A stretch of 12,690 nt of DNA, from assembly GCA_947097615.1 (NCBI GenBank), contig CAMURX010000031.1, positions 1 through 12,690 on the forward strand, read 5' to 3'. Each line of letters starts with the position of its first letter. The stretch's first letter is position 1. Made by a program: the position numbers and the translations under genes. Below, in pieces: positions 7,368 through 12,690 of the stretch. The DNA is from an uncultured Neisseria sp. (GTDB taxonomy: Bacteria > Pseudomonadota > Gammaproteobacteria > Burkholderiales > Neisseriaceae). The notes under the pieces are model-generated. The model worked only from the letters and a program-made list of their open reading frames with translations. It ran no database searches and was not told where the DNA came from.

Positions 7368-7426
7368 TTTGCCGCACTCCGTTTTCGGATAGAATGCTGC
7401 GGATTTTAAAACAATACGGACAAACC
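7368..7426. promoter_or_regulatory. Divergent folB-plsY promoter region
   Basis: This 59-bp gap must hold start signals for both folB (minus) and plsY (plus), unless plsY is read from further upstream. TAGAAT (7390-7395) is a good -10 candidate for plsY, giving a short leader of about 25 nt. The upstream TTTGCC/TTGCCG is a poor -35 with a 15-16 bp spacer. I see no clear folB promoter. Confidence 0.35.
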
Positions 7427-8032
7427 ATGTTTGATTTCTTGGTTGTGGCGGCGGCTTATCTGATCGGTTCGCTGTCGTTTGCGGTGATTGTGTCGAAACT
7501 CTCGGGCATGGACGATCCGCGCACCTACGGCTCGGGCAATCCGGGCGCGACCAACGTTTTGCGCAGCGGCAGAAAAAAGGCCGCCGCGCTCACTTTATTG
7601 GGCGACGCGCTCAAAGGCACGGCGGCGGTGCTGCTGGCCAAGGCGCTGTGGGTGCCGCTCGCGCTGTCCACGCCGACCATCGCGCTCTCGGCTCTGGCAG
7701 CGCTTGCCGGCCATATGTGGCCGGTCTTTTTCGGCTTTAAGGGCGGCAAGGGCGTGGCGACGGCGTTGGGCGTGCTGCTGGCGCTGTCGTGGCCGACGGC
7801 TCTGGTGTGCGCGGCGGTGTGGCTGATTGTGGCCTTCGGCTTCCGCGTCTCCTCGCTGGCGGCGCTGGCGGCTACGGCAACCAGCCCCGTTGCCGCTTTT
7901 TTCTTTATGCCTTATCCGTCGTGGGTGGCAGCAACCGCCGCCATCGCCCTTTTGGTGCTGTGGCGTCACAAAAGCAATATTCAAAACCTGCTGGCGGGGC
8001 GCGAAAGCAAAATCGGCGACAAGGCGCAATAA
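7427..8032 (+). CDS. plsY: Acyl-phosphate:glycerol-3-phosphate acyltransferase
   Basis: PlsY moves the acyl group from acyl-phosphate (made by PlsX) to glycerol-3-phosphate, the first acylation in phospholipid synthesis, at the inner membrane. The start MFDFLVV at 7427 gives the usual length of about 201 residues; an ATG at 7394 would add 11 residues, unlike the family. All three PlsY motifs are present: YGSGNPGATNVLRSG at 34-48, GHMWPVFFGFKGGKGVATALG at 95-115 (the GGKG phosphate loop), and HKSNIQNLLAGRESK at 181-195. About five hydrophobic helices are evident. The Shine-Dalgarno is weak (CGGA). An inverted DUS pair follows the stop. Confidence 0.97.
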   Translation: MFDFLVVAAAYLIGSLSFAVIVSKLSGMDDPRTYGSGNPGATNVLRSGRKKAAALTLLGDALKGTAAVLLAKALWVPLALSTPTIALSALAALAGHMWPVFFGFKGGKGVATALGVLLALSWPTALVCAAVWLIVAFGFRVSSLAALAATATSPVAAFFFMPYPSWVAATAAIALLVLWRHKSNIQNLLAGRESKIGDKAQ

Positions 8033-8037
8033 CGCGT

Positions 8038-8076
8038 TTTCAGACGGCCTCATTGATTCGGTGAGGCCGTCTGAAA
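8038..8076. terminator. Inverted DUS pair downstream of plsY
   Basis: Perfect 15-bp arms at 8038-8052 and 8062-8076 have a 9-nt loop, and each contains a full DUS (8039-8050 and 8064-8075). It lies 5 bp after the plsY stop and is followed on the plus strand by GCCTTTT, so it should terminate plsY. The tail CTGAAA of the 3' arm (8071-8076) can also pair with TTTCAG at 8081-8086, an alternative small hairpin next to the following gene's ribosome binding site. Confidence 0.85.
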
Positions 8077-8095
8077 GCCTTTTCAGGACAAAAAC

Positions 8096-9601
8096 ATGAA
8101 ATTCCGTTTTTCAGACGGCCGCAAAGCCCTCGTCTTTCTCGCCGCCCTCTTCACCCTCTCGGCCTGCGCCAAATTCCAATACCAGCCCGTTGCCACCATC
8201 GCCAAAGTCAACCCCGCCGCAGGCTACCGCCTCGAAACCGCCTACCGCAACAAACCGGCGGGCGACGATCTTCTGGTGGTACTGATGTTTTCCGGCGGCG
8301 GCACGCGGGCGGCGGCTCTGGGCTACGGCGTGCTTGAAGAGCTCGACAAACAAACGGTTTACAACGGCGGCCGCAAACAGACCATGCTCGAAGCCGTCGA
8401 CTTGGTTTACGGCGTTTCCGGCGGCTCGGTGCTGGCCGCCTACTTCGCCCTGCACGGCCGCGACACCATCCCTTCCTTTGAAAAACGCTTTCTGAAACAA
8501 AACTTCCAGCGGCAGGTTTCCAAACAAATTTTCTCCATCGCCAATCTGCCGCGCCTGACTTCGCCCGAATTCGGGCGCGGCGACCTGTTGCAGGAGCAGT
8601 TTGAAAGCACTCTGTTCAAAAACGCCACCTTCGGCGATCTCGCCAAACACGGCAAAGGCCCCTTCGCCGTGATTACCGCCACCGATATGTCGGCGGGCAA
8701 CCGCGTCGAGTTTACGCAGGAATATTTCGACGCGCTGTGCGTCGATCTGTCGGATCTGCCCATTGCCCGCGCCGTTGCCGCATCCAGCGCCGTGCCTTTG
8801 GTGTTCGCGCCCGTCACCGTCAACAATAACGGCGGCAACTGCGGCTACCGCCTGCCCGAACAAATCGTCCGCGCCGTTGCCGACGAAAACGGCAGCGACA
8901 AACTGCAGCAGCAGACCCGCCTCGAAATGCTGATGCAGGGCATCATGAACTACCAGGACAGCCGCAGCCGCCCCTACGTACACCTGCTCGACGGCGGCCT
9001 CACCGACAACCTCGGCCTGCGCGGCCTGCTCGACATGAGCGATCTCTACGGCAAATCCGTCTACACCCGCGTCAACAACAACCGCATCCGCAAAGTCATC
9101 ATCATCAACGTCAATGCGCAAAACAACCCCGCCAGCCACATCGACAAAACTGCCGCCGTGCCCGGCCTGCGCGCCGTTGCCGCCTCCGTCATCGACATTC
9201 CCATCGGCAAATATTCGCAGGAAACCCTGCGCCGCTTCCGCGCCTTCGCCGACCAGTGGAACATCGACCTCGACGGCTCGCAGGGCGGCAAAAAAGTCGA
9301 CATGTACTTTGTCAGCCTCAACCTTGCCGACCTGCCCGACTCGCCGCTGCGCCGCCGCGTGCTCGACATCACCACCAGCTTCTACCTGCCCGCGCAGGAT
9401 GTGAACAGCCTGAAAGAAGCCGGCCGCGTCCTGCTTTCGCGCTCGCAGGAATACCGCCGCCTGATGCAGGATCTCGCCCTGCCCGCCCCTGCCGCCGAAC
9501 CGATTCCCGAGCCGCAGGTTCAAAGCAAAGGCAAAACGAAAGAGGCGGCCGCAAACGCCGCCCCGCCCGAACAAAACGCATCCGCCACACAGGCGCAATA
9601 A
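8096..9601 (+). CDS. Patatin-like phospholipase lipoprotein
   Basis: This is a 501-residue lipoprotein with a patatin (Ser-Asp dyad) hydrolase domain, probably a lipid acyl hydrolase attached to the envelope. The signal peptide ends in the lipobox LSAC with Cys24 as the lipidated residue. The patatin parts are in order: glycine-rich oxyanion loop FSGGGTR at 65-71, nucleophile elbow GVSGG at 106-110 with Ser108, and the DGG triad at 299-301 with Asp299. A Pro/Ala/Gln-rich low-complexity tail occupies about residues 462-501. AGGA lies 8-9 nt upstream of the ATG. A near-DUS (8110-8120, core intact) encodes SDGR in the signal peptide. A terminator separates it from plsY, so it needs its own promoter, which I could not find. 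Substrate and membrane side are not evident; lipoprotein sorting would favour periplasm or outer membrane. Confidence 0.93.
   Translation: MKFRFSDGRKALVFLAALFTLSACAKFQYQPVATIAKVNPAAGYRLETAYRNKPAGDDLLVVLMFSGGGTRAAALGYGVLEELDKQTVYNGGRKQTMLEAVDLVYGVSGGSVLAAYFALHGRDTIPSFEKRFLKQNFQRQVSKQIFSIANLPRLTSPEFGRGDLLQEQFESTLFKNATFGDLAKHGKGPFAVITATDMSAGNRVEFTQEYFDALCVDLSDLPIARAVAASSAVPLVFAPVTVNNNGGNCGYRLPEQIVRAVADENGSDKLQQQTRLEMLMQGIMNYQDSRSRPYVHLLDGGLTDNLGLRGLLDMSDLYGKSVYTRVNNNRIRKVIIINVNAQNNPASHIDKTAAVPGLRAVAASVIDIPIGKYSQETLRRFRAFADQWNIDLDGSQGGKKVDMYFVSLNLADLPDSPLRRRVLDITTSFYLPAQDVNSLKEAGRVLLSRSQEYRRLMQDLALPAPAAEPIPEPQVQSKGKTKEAAANAAPPEQNASATQAQ
8110..8120. repeat. DUS core in the signal-peptide region of the patatin gene
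   Basis: TTCAGACGGCC followed by G gives 11 of 12 positions of the AG-DUS with the 10-mer core intact. It encodes Ser6-Asp7-Gly8-Arg9 ahead of the hydrophobic signal core. It is only 35 bp from the DUS at 8064-8075. Confidence 0.85.
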
Positions 9602-9617
9602 GGCCGCGCCGGACAAC

Positions 9618-9629
9618 AGGCCGTCTGAA
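9618..9629. repeat. Intergenic DUS between patatin and phosphoesterase genes
   Basis: A single exact AGGCCGTCTGAA in the 75-bp gap. It has no inverted partner nearby and no U-tract, so it is unlikely to terminate; the two flanking genes could be co-transcribed. Confidence 0.9.
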
Positions 9630-9676
9630 AACGAAGCCCAACGAAGTTACCCCCGCAGCACAAACCGAAACCGCCC

Positions 9677-10768
9677 ATGAACCACCCCGAAATCTTCATC
9701 CTCGTCGTTATCGTTTTGCAACTCTTCACCTTCGGGCTGGGGCGTTCGCTGCAATGGCTGTTTGCCCCGTTTCTGGCGCGGCGCGGCCGCATTTGGCTGA
9801 TGGTACTGGCCTTTTTCGTTTCAGACGGCCTCCTTGCCGGACTTTTGCTGCAACTGGGGCATTTCATCTTCCGCGCCATGGCATTCTGGATGGTGCTGCT
9901 GCTTTTTGTGATGTACGCCGCCCTCGCCACTTTCCTGCTCCATTTGCTGCTGCGCCGCCTGCTGCCCGAAATCCGCTTGGCGCGCGCCCTGCGCCTGTTT
10001 GCGCCGCTGGCCGTCCTCGCCCTGTTCGCCCTCGGCCTCTACAACGCCTACACCCCCGTCGTCCGCCATCAGAAAGTCGTTATCGACAAAAAACTCAGCC
10101 GCCCCCTACGCATCGGCATGGCCAGCGACACCCATCTGGGCATCCTCGTCGGCGCGCGCCAGCTCGACCGCCTCGCCGGTATTATGAAAAACGAAAAGGC
10201 CGACCTCATCCTGCTGCCGGGCGATTTGATGGACGACAACGTCGAAGCCTGCCGCCGCGAAAACATGCGCCCGCACCTGGCCAAACTCGCCGCCCCGCTC
10301 GGCGTCTACGCCACCCTCGGCAACCACGACTTTTTCGGCGACGAACGCGAAGTGTACGAAGAGCTGGAAAAAGCAGGCATCGAAGTGCTGGCCAACCGCG
10401 CCGTCGAAAAAAACGGCCTCTTAATCGTCGGCCGCAACGACGACCTCGACAAACGCCGCCCGAGCACCGCGCAGCTTCTGGCCGGACAAAACACCGACCT
10501 GCCCGTTATCCTCCTCGACCACCGCCCGACGCAAATCGAAGCACACAGCCGCCTGCCGGTGGATATCCAAGTGTCCGGCCACGTCCACAACGGCCAGGTC
10601 GCCCCCGCCAACCTCATCGTCCGCACCCTCTACCACCTGCACTACGGCTACGAAAAAATCGGCAACGGCCACTTTTTCGTCACATCGGGTTACGGCTTCT
10701 GGGGCATCCCCCTGCGGCTGGGTTCGCAGTCGGAAGTATGGATTATCGACGTGGAAGGGCGGCAATAG
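9677..10768 (+). CDS. Membrane-anchored metallophosphoesterase
   Basis: The 363-residue protein has four N-terminal hydrophobic helices (about 5-30, 38-62, 69-94, 106-124) followed by a calcineurin-like metallophosphoesterase domain. The dimetal ligands are all visible: D151-x-H153 (SDTHLG), G182-D183 (PGDLMDD), G215-N216-H217-D218, His282 (DHRP) and G301-H302-x-H304 (GHVH). The layout resembles the YaeI/YkuE-like group, whose members act on lipid or lipid-linked phosphates, but the substrate here is unknown. The Shine-Dalgarno is poor, so it may depend on read-through from the patatin gene 75 bp upstream. A full DUS at 9820-9831 encodes VSDGLL in the second helix. Confidence 0.93.
   Translation: MNHPEIFILVVIVLQLFTFGLGRSLQWLFAPFLARRGRIWLMVLAFFVSDGLLAGLLLQLGHFIFRAMAFWMVLLLFVMYAALATFLLHLLLRRLLPEIRLARALRLFAPLAVLALFALGLYNAYTPVVRHQKVVIDKKLSRPLRIGMASDTHLGILVGARQLDRLAGIMKNEKADLILLPGDLMDDNVEACRRENMRPHLAKLAAPLGVYATLGNHDFFGDEREVYEELEKAGIEVLANRAVEKNGLLIVGRNDDLDKRRPSTAQLLAGQNTDLPVILLDHRPTQIEAHSRLPVDIQVSGHVHNGQVAPANLIVRTLYHLHYGYEKIGNGHFFVTSGYGFWGIPLRLGSQSEVWIIDVEGRQ
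9820..9831. repeat. DUS within the phosphoesterase gene
   Basis: Exact TTCAGACGGCCT read in the frame that gives Val48-Ser-Asp-Gly-Leu-Leu53. This places an Asp inside a predicted transmembrane helix. The same reading frame across the array at the window edge would give the same hexapeptide. Confidence 0.9.
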
Positions 10769-10784
10769 AGTGTCCGAACATACT

Positions 10785-10796
10785 TTCAGACGGCCT
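10785..10796. repeat. DUS between phosphoesterase and DUF2459 genes
   Basis: A single exact TTCAGACGGCCT in the 42-bp gap. It ends 14 bp before the DUF2459 start codon and takes the place where a Shine-Dalgarno would be expected. Confidence 0.9.
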
Positions 10797-10810
10797 TCCC
10801 GCAAACCGCT

Positions 10811-11488
10811 ATGAACATCCGCAAAGCCCTGTCCCAAACCGCCGCCGCCTTCGCCGCCGTCCTTGCCGCCTATTTCGCCGCCGCTTGGATACTCTCCTCC
10901 CTGGTCTGCCGCGAAAACGAAAGCGGTGGTGAAGTCACCCTCTACCTGCACAGCAACGGCGCGCACGCCGACATCGTCATGCCGCTCACCGACCCCGCCT
11001 TCGACTGGCGCACCGCCGCACCGCCCGAACACACCACGGGCGGCAAAAACGGCGCCGCCTACCGCCACATCGCCATCGGCTGGGGCGAGCGCAACTTCTA
11101 CCTAAACACCCCGCGCTGGCGCGACCTCACCGCCGCCACCGCCGTCCGCGCCCTCAGCGGCGCCAACCAAACCCTGATCCACACCGCCTACTACACCGCG
11201 CCGCCTGCCGAAGGAGAACACACCGTCCGCTTCACCGTCTCCCGCCGCCAATACCGCCGCCTCGCCGAAAACCTCGCCGCACACTTCAAACGGCAAAACG
11301 GCCGAACCCTGCCCGTCGCCACCGCACACTACACCGCCGACGACGCCTTCTACGAAGCCGAAGGCCGCTACCACCTCTTCAACACCTGCAACAGCTGGCT
11401 CAACCGCCGCCTCGCCGAAAGCGGCCTGCGCTCCGTCGTCTGGACACCCTTCGCCGCCCCGCTGCTCGATGCCTACCGCCAGCCCTAA
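10811..11488 (+). CDS. DUF2459 (TIGR02117) family protein of unknown function
   Basis: This 225-residue protein has an N-terminal membrane anchor or signal peptide (about residues 6-33, ending LVCRE), so the rest is likely periplasmic. It fits the DUF2459/TIGR02117 family by its HADIVMP motif (52-58), GWGERNFY (90-97) and the C-terminal HLFNTCNSWLNRRL (188-201). The order of an N-terminal His52 in an HxDIV strand and a C-terminal Cys193 in NTCNSW recalls circularly permuted NlpC/P60-like cysteine hydrolases; that is my inference, not an established function. No Shine-Dalgarno is clear. The upstream gap of 42 bp allows co-transcription with the phosphoesterase gene. Codon third positions are strongly G+C rich. 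The stop codon's last base is the first base of a DUS. Confidence 0.85.
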   Translation: MNIRKALSQTAAAFAAVLAAYFAAAWILSSLVCRENESGGEVTLYLHSNGAHADIVMPLTDPAFDWRTAAPPEHTTGGKNGAAYRHIAIGWGERNFYLNTPRWRDLTAATAVRALSGANQTLIHTAYYTAPPAEGEHTVRFTVSRRQYRRLAENLAAHFKRQNGRTLPVATAHYTADDAFYEAEGRYHLFNTCNSWLNRRLAESGLRSVVWTPFAAPLLDAYRQP

Positions 11489-11499
11489 GGCCGTCTGAA
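11488..11499. repeat. DUS at the end of the DUF2459 gene
   Basis: Exact AGGCCGTCTGAA. Its first A is the last base of the TAA stop codon. It starts the first of two composite DUS plus CGTCATTCCCGCG units in this gap. Confidence 0.9.
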
Positions 11500-11512
11500 A
11501 AACCACCCACCT

Positions 11513-11552
11513 CGTCATTCCCGCGTTTATGCCCCGCAGGGGTACAGGAATC
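11513..11552. repeat. Neisseria-type interspersed repeat, copy A
   Basis: This 40-bp element begins CGTCATTCCCGCGTTTATG and ends GGTACAGGAATC. The CATTCCCGCG start and GGAATC end recall the dRS3/ATTCCC...GGGAAT repeats of Neisseria. Compared with copy B it lacks the CGGG that completes the closing inverted end, so it looks like a shortened copy. Confidence 0.7.
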
Positions 11553-11621
11553 TTTGCCCCGCTGCGGCAGCCCGTATTTGCGGCGGACGGTTCGGCTGAC
11601 GCAAGCCCCGTCGGCACAAGC

Positions 11622-11673
11622 TTTCAGACGGCCTCCAAGCCCAAGCACTGCGCGGGCAAAAGGCCGTCTGAAA
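11622..11673. repeat. Inverted DUS pair
   Basis: TTTCAGACGGCCT (11622-11634) and AGGCCGTCTGAAA (11661-11673) form 13-bp arms with a 26-nt loop. On the plus strand the second arm is followed by a run of As, not Us, so it is not a clear terminator for the DUF2459 gene; on the minus strand there is no gene to end. Confidence 0.7.
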
Positions 11674-11686
11674 AAAACAGCAGGAA

Positions 11687-11698
11687 AGGCCGTCTGAA
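11687..11698. repeat. Third forward DUS of the cluster
   Basis: Exact AGGCCGTCTGAA, 14 bp after the previous forward DUS (11661-11672). It leads directly into repeat copy B, 5 bp away. Confidence 0.9.
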
Positions 11699-11703
11699 AC
11701 CCC

Positions 11704-11748
11704 CGTCATTCCCGCGTTTATGCCCCGAAGGGATACAGGCGGGAACGG
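11704..11748. repeat. Neisseria-type interspersed repeat, copy B
   Basis: It shares the first 24 bases with copy A (from CGTCATTCCCGCG through TTTATGCCCCG). It then continues AAGGGATACAGGCGGGAACGG. The ends TTCCCGC (11709-11715) and GCGGGAA (11739-11745) form an inverted repeat, so this is the more complete copy. Confidence 0.75.
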
Positions 11749-11759
11749 CCTCTTTGGGC

Positions 11760-11765
11760 TACAAT
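11760..11765 (+). promoter_or_regulatory. Possible -10 element of the sulfatase-like gene
   Basis: TACAAT lies 28 bp before the start codon and is a good -10 match. No -35-like hexamer is found 16-18 bp upstream, where the repeat copy B ends instead. The following gene has no visible Shine-Dalgarno. Confidence 0.35.
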
Positions 11766-11792
11766 GCCGCCTTTTTCCGCCTCCCGCCCGCC

Positions 11793-12690
11793 ATGCACTA
11801 CATCCTGCTTGCCCTGTTTGCCACCGCCGCGTTGATACTCGGCGCCAAAGCCCATTACCGCTGGACGCGCTTTTTCGCCGCCTGCCAGTTTGTGTTCCTG
11901 TTTGGCGCGATGTTTGCCGCCAGCGGCCAATGGCAGCGCGGTTTGAACTTTGCCTCGGTATTGTTTGTCGTATTTGTCCTGTTTCACCGCCTGAAAATCC
12001 ACTATTACAAACAGCCGTTGCTGGTTTCCGACCTTTTTCTCGCTTTCGACTGGCGCAACTGGGAAACGCTGGCGCACTACAAAGGCGCGATTGTCGCCGT
12101 GGTCGGGCTGCTCGGCATTTTGGGCTACGCGGTTTTCGGCTGGTCGGGCGCGGCGGTTTCAGACAGCCTCTGGCGCGGGTTGGCCGCTGTTGCCAGCATC
12201 GTCAGCCTGCTGTTGATGGCGCGCTACACCAAAGACAAACGCGCGGTGCAGGTGTGGCTCGATTCCCTGCCCGACGACGGCCGCGACGTGTTTCTCAACC
12301 TGCCGATGTCCTGTCGCGGCGTGTTTTTCAAAACGCCCGAGTTTGACGGTGACGGCAATCGTTTCAAGCAGCTTTTGGAAGCGCAAAGGCCGTCTGAACA
12401 ACCCGAAAAGCAGCCTGAAAACGCCAAGCCCGACATTGTGATTTGTTTGCAGGAATCCACGCTCAACCCGCACCAATTTGATTTCCAAAGCGAAAACCTG
12501 CCGCCGCTGCCCATGTTTGCGCCGCAGGCCGACACCCGCTTTGCCGCGCCGCTGCGCGTGCACACCTTTGGCGGCGGCACATGGAAATCCGAGTTTGCCC
12601 TGCTCGCGGGCTTGCCCTCCACCGATTTCGGCGCACTCGCCAGCGGCGTGTTTTACTCCGTCGTGCCCCACATCCAAAGCGGCCTGATCC
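11793..12690 (+). CDS. LTA-synthase-like membrane sulfatase-fold enzyme, 3' end outside window
   Basis: The gene runs off the right edge after 299 codons. The N-terminus has five hydrophobic helices (about 2-20, 27-43, 51-66, 98-115, 127-143) with the loop QPLLVSDLFL (74-83), as in lipoteichoic-acid-synthase-like proteins. A linker (about 145-212) leads into an alkaline-phosphatase/sulfatase domain: PDIVICLQES (213-222), with Glu221 as the likely metal ligand, and GGGTWKSEF (260-268), with Thr263 as the likely nucleophile. Such enzymes move phosphoglycerol or phosphoethanolamine from phospholipids to envelope glycans or lipids, or hydrolyse such bonds; the acceptor is unknown. I chose ATG 11793 because the open frame and first helix begin there. 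A DUS (12387-12398) encodes RPSE in the linker, and a one-mismatch DUS (12158-12169) encodes VSDSL. Confidence 0.88.
   Translation, partial: MHYILLALFATAALILGAKAHYRWTRFFAACQFVFLFGAMFAASGQWQRGLNFASVLFVVFVLFHRLKIHYYKQPLLVSDLFLAFDWRNWETLAHYKGAIVAVVGLLGILGYAVFGWSGAAVSDSLWRGLAAVASIVSLLLMARYTKDKRAVQVWLDSLPDDGRDVFLNLPMSCRGVFFKTPEFDGDGNRFKQLLEAQRPSEQPEKQPENAKPDIVICLQESTLNPHQFDFQSENLPPLPMFAPQADTRFAAPLRVHTFGGGTWKSEFALLAGLPSTDFGALASGVFYSVVPHIQSGLI
12387..12398. repeat. DUS in the linker of the sulfatase-like gene
   Basis: Exact AGGCCGTCTGAA encoding Arg199-Pro-Ser-Glu202, in the hydrophilic linker between the membrane and catalytic parts. Ten bases on, 12408-12419 reads AAGCAGCCTGAA, one mismatch from the Kingella-type DUS AGGCAGCCTGAA. 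Confidence 0.9.

Larger units (their letters stand above)
11489..11792. other. 304-bp intergenic region with repeats
   Basis: I find no gene here on either strand. The gap holds four DUS (11488, 11623, 11661, 11687), two copies of a CGTCATTCCCGCG repeat, and a possible promoter for the next gene at its right end. The stretch 11553-11622 is GC-rich and shows nothing I can name. Confidence 0.8.

Noticed and set aside
8111..9616. 501-codon minus-strand ORF opposite the patatin gene
   Set aside because: It is a mirror frame from strong G+C bias at third positions. Its translation is low-complexity Gly/Val/Ala/Asp sequence with no domain, while the plus strand carries a complete patatin catalytic set.
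9256..10932. 558-codon plus-strand ORF across the patatin and phosphoesterase genes
   Set aside because: It is Arg/Pro/Ala-rich shadow sequence out of frame with two clear genes.
11720..12346. 208-codon plus-strand ORF at the start of the sulfatase-like gene
   Set aside because: It begins inside repeat copy B and is Arg/Pro-rich. The frame from 11793 has membrane helices and catalytic motifs.

Overview
The window looks like a chromosomal segment from Neisseria or a close relative in the Neisseriaceae. The main evidence is the DNA uptake sequence (DUS). I count 19 exact copies of the AG-dialect 12-mer AGGCCGTCTGAA on either strand, plus four places where only the 10-mer core GCCGTCTGAA is intact. 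The lines I counted by hand run from about 48 to 65% G+C. That high G+C and the AG dialect (N. meningitidis and N. gonorrhoeae mainly use ATGCCGTCTGAA) point to a commensal or canine/oral species rather than the pathogens. I cannot name the species.

Left half, minus strand (123-5930): a complete six-gene nqrABCDEF operon for the Na+-translocating NADH:quinone reductase. It is transcribed right to left with gaps of 2-13 bp or short overlaps, and ends 8 bp downstream of nqrF in a perfect 20-bp hairpin. A tandem array of four DUS follows at the very edge. All cofactor ligands I could check are present: NqrF ferredoxin cysteines, the NqrD/NqrE cysteine pairs, and the NqrB SGAT motif. NqrC carries SGAS where many homologues have SGAT.

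Centre, minus strand (6195-7367): a 68-aa hypothetical protein, a CspA-type cold-shock protein with a long leader, and folB (dihydroneopterin aldolase). Each is separated by hairpins, most of them built from inverted DUS pairs. The leader of nqrA (5931-6127) holds a hairpin, a short inverted repeat and an out-of-frame upstream ORF.

Right half, plus strand (7427-12690): plsY (glycerol-3-phosphate acyltransferase), a patatin-like lipoprotein, a membrane-anchored metallophosphoesterase, a DUF2459/TIGR02117 protein, and the first 299 codons of an LTA-synthase-like membrane sulfatase-fold enzyme cut by the window end. These five are all envelope or lipid related, but DUS and weak or absent Shine-Dalgarno sites separate them, so I do not claim one operon. 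The 304-bp gap before the last gene contains four DUS and two copies of a Neisseria-type CGTCATTCCCGCG repeat.

I see no mobile element, CRISPR array, tRNA or rRNA, and no clear novel defence or biosynthetic system. The noteworthy material is how DUS is used: as terminators, as a stop codon, as coding sequence for a signal peptide and a membrane helix, and as a tandem array.
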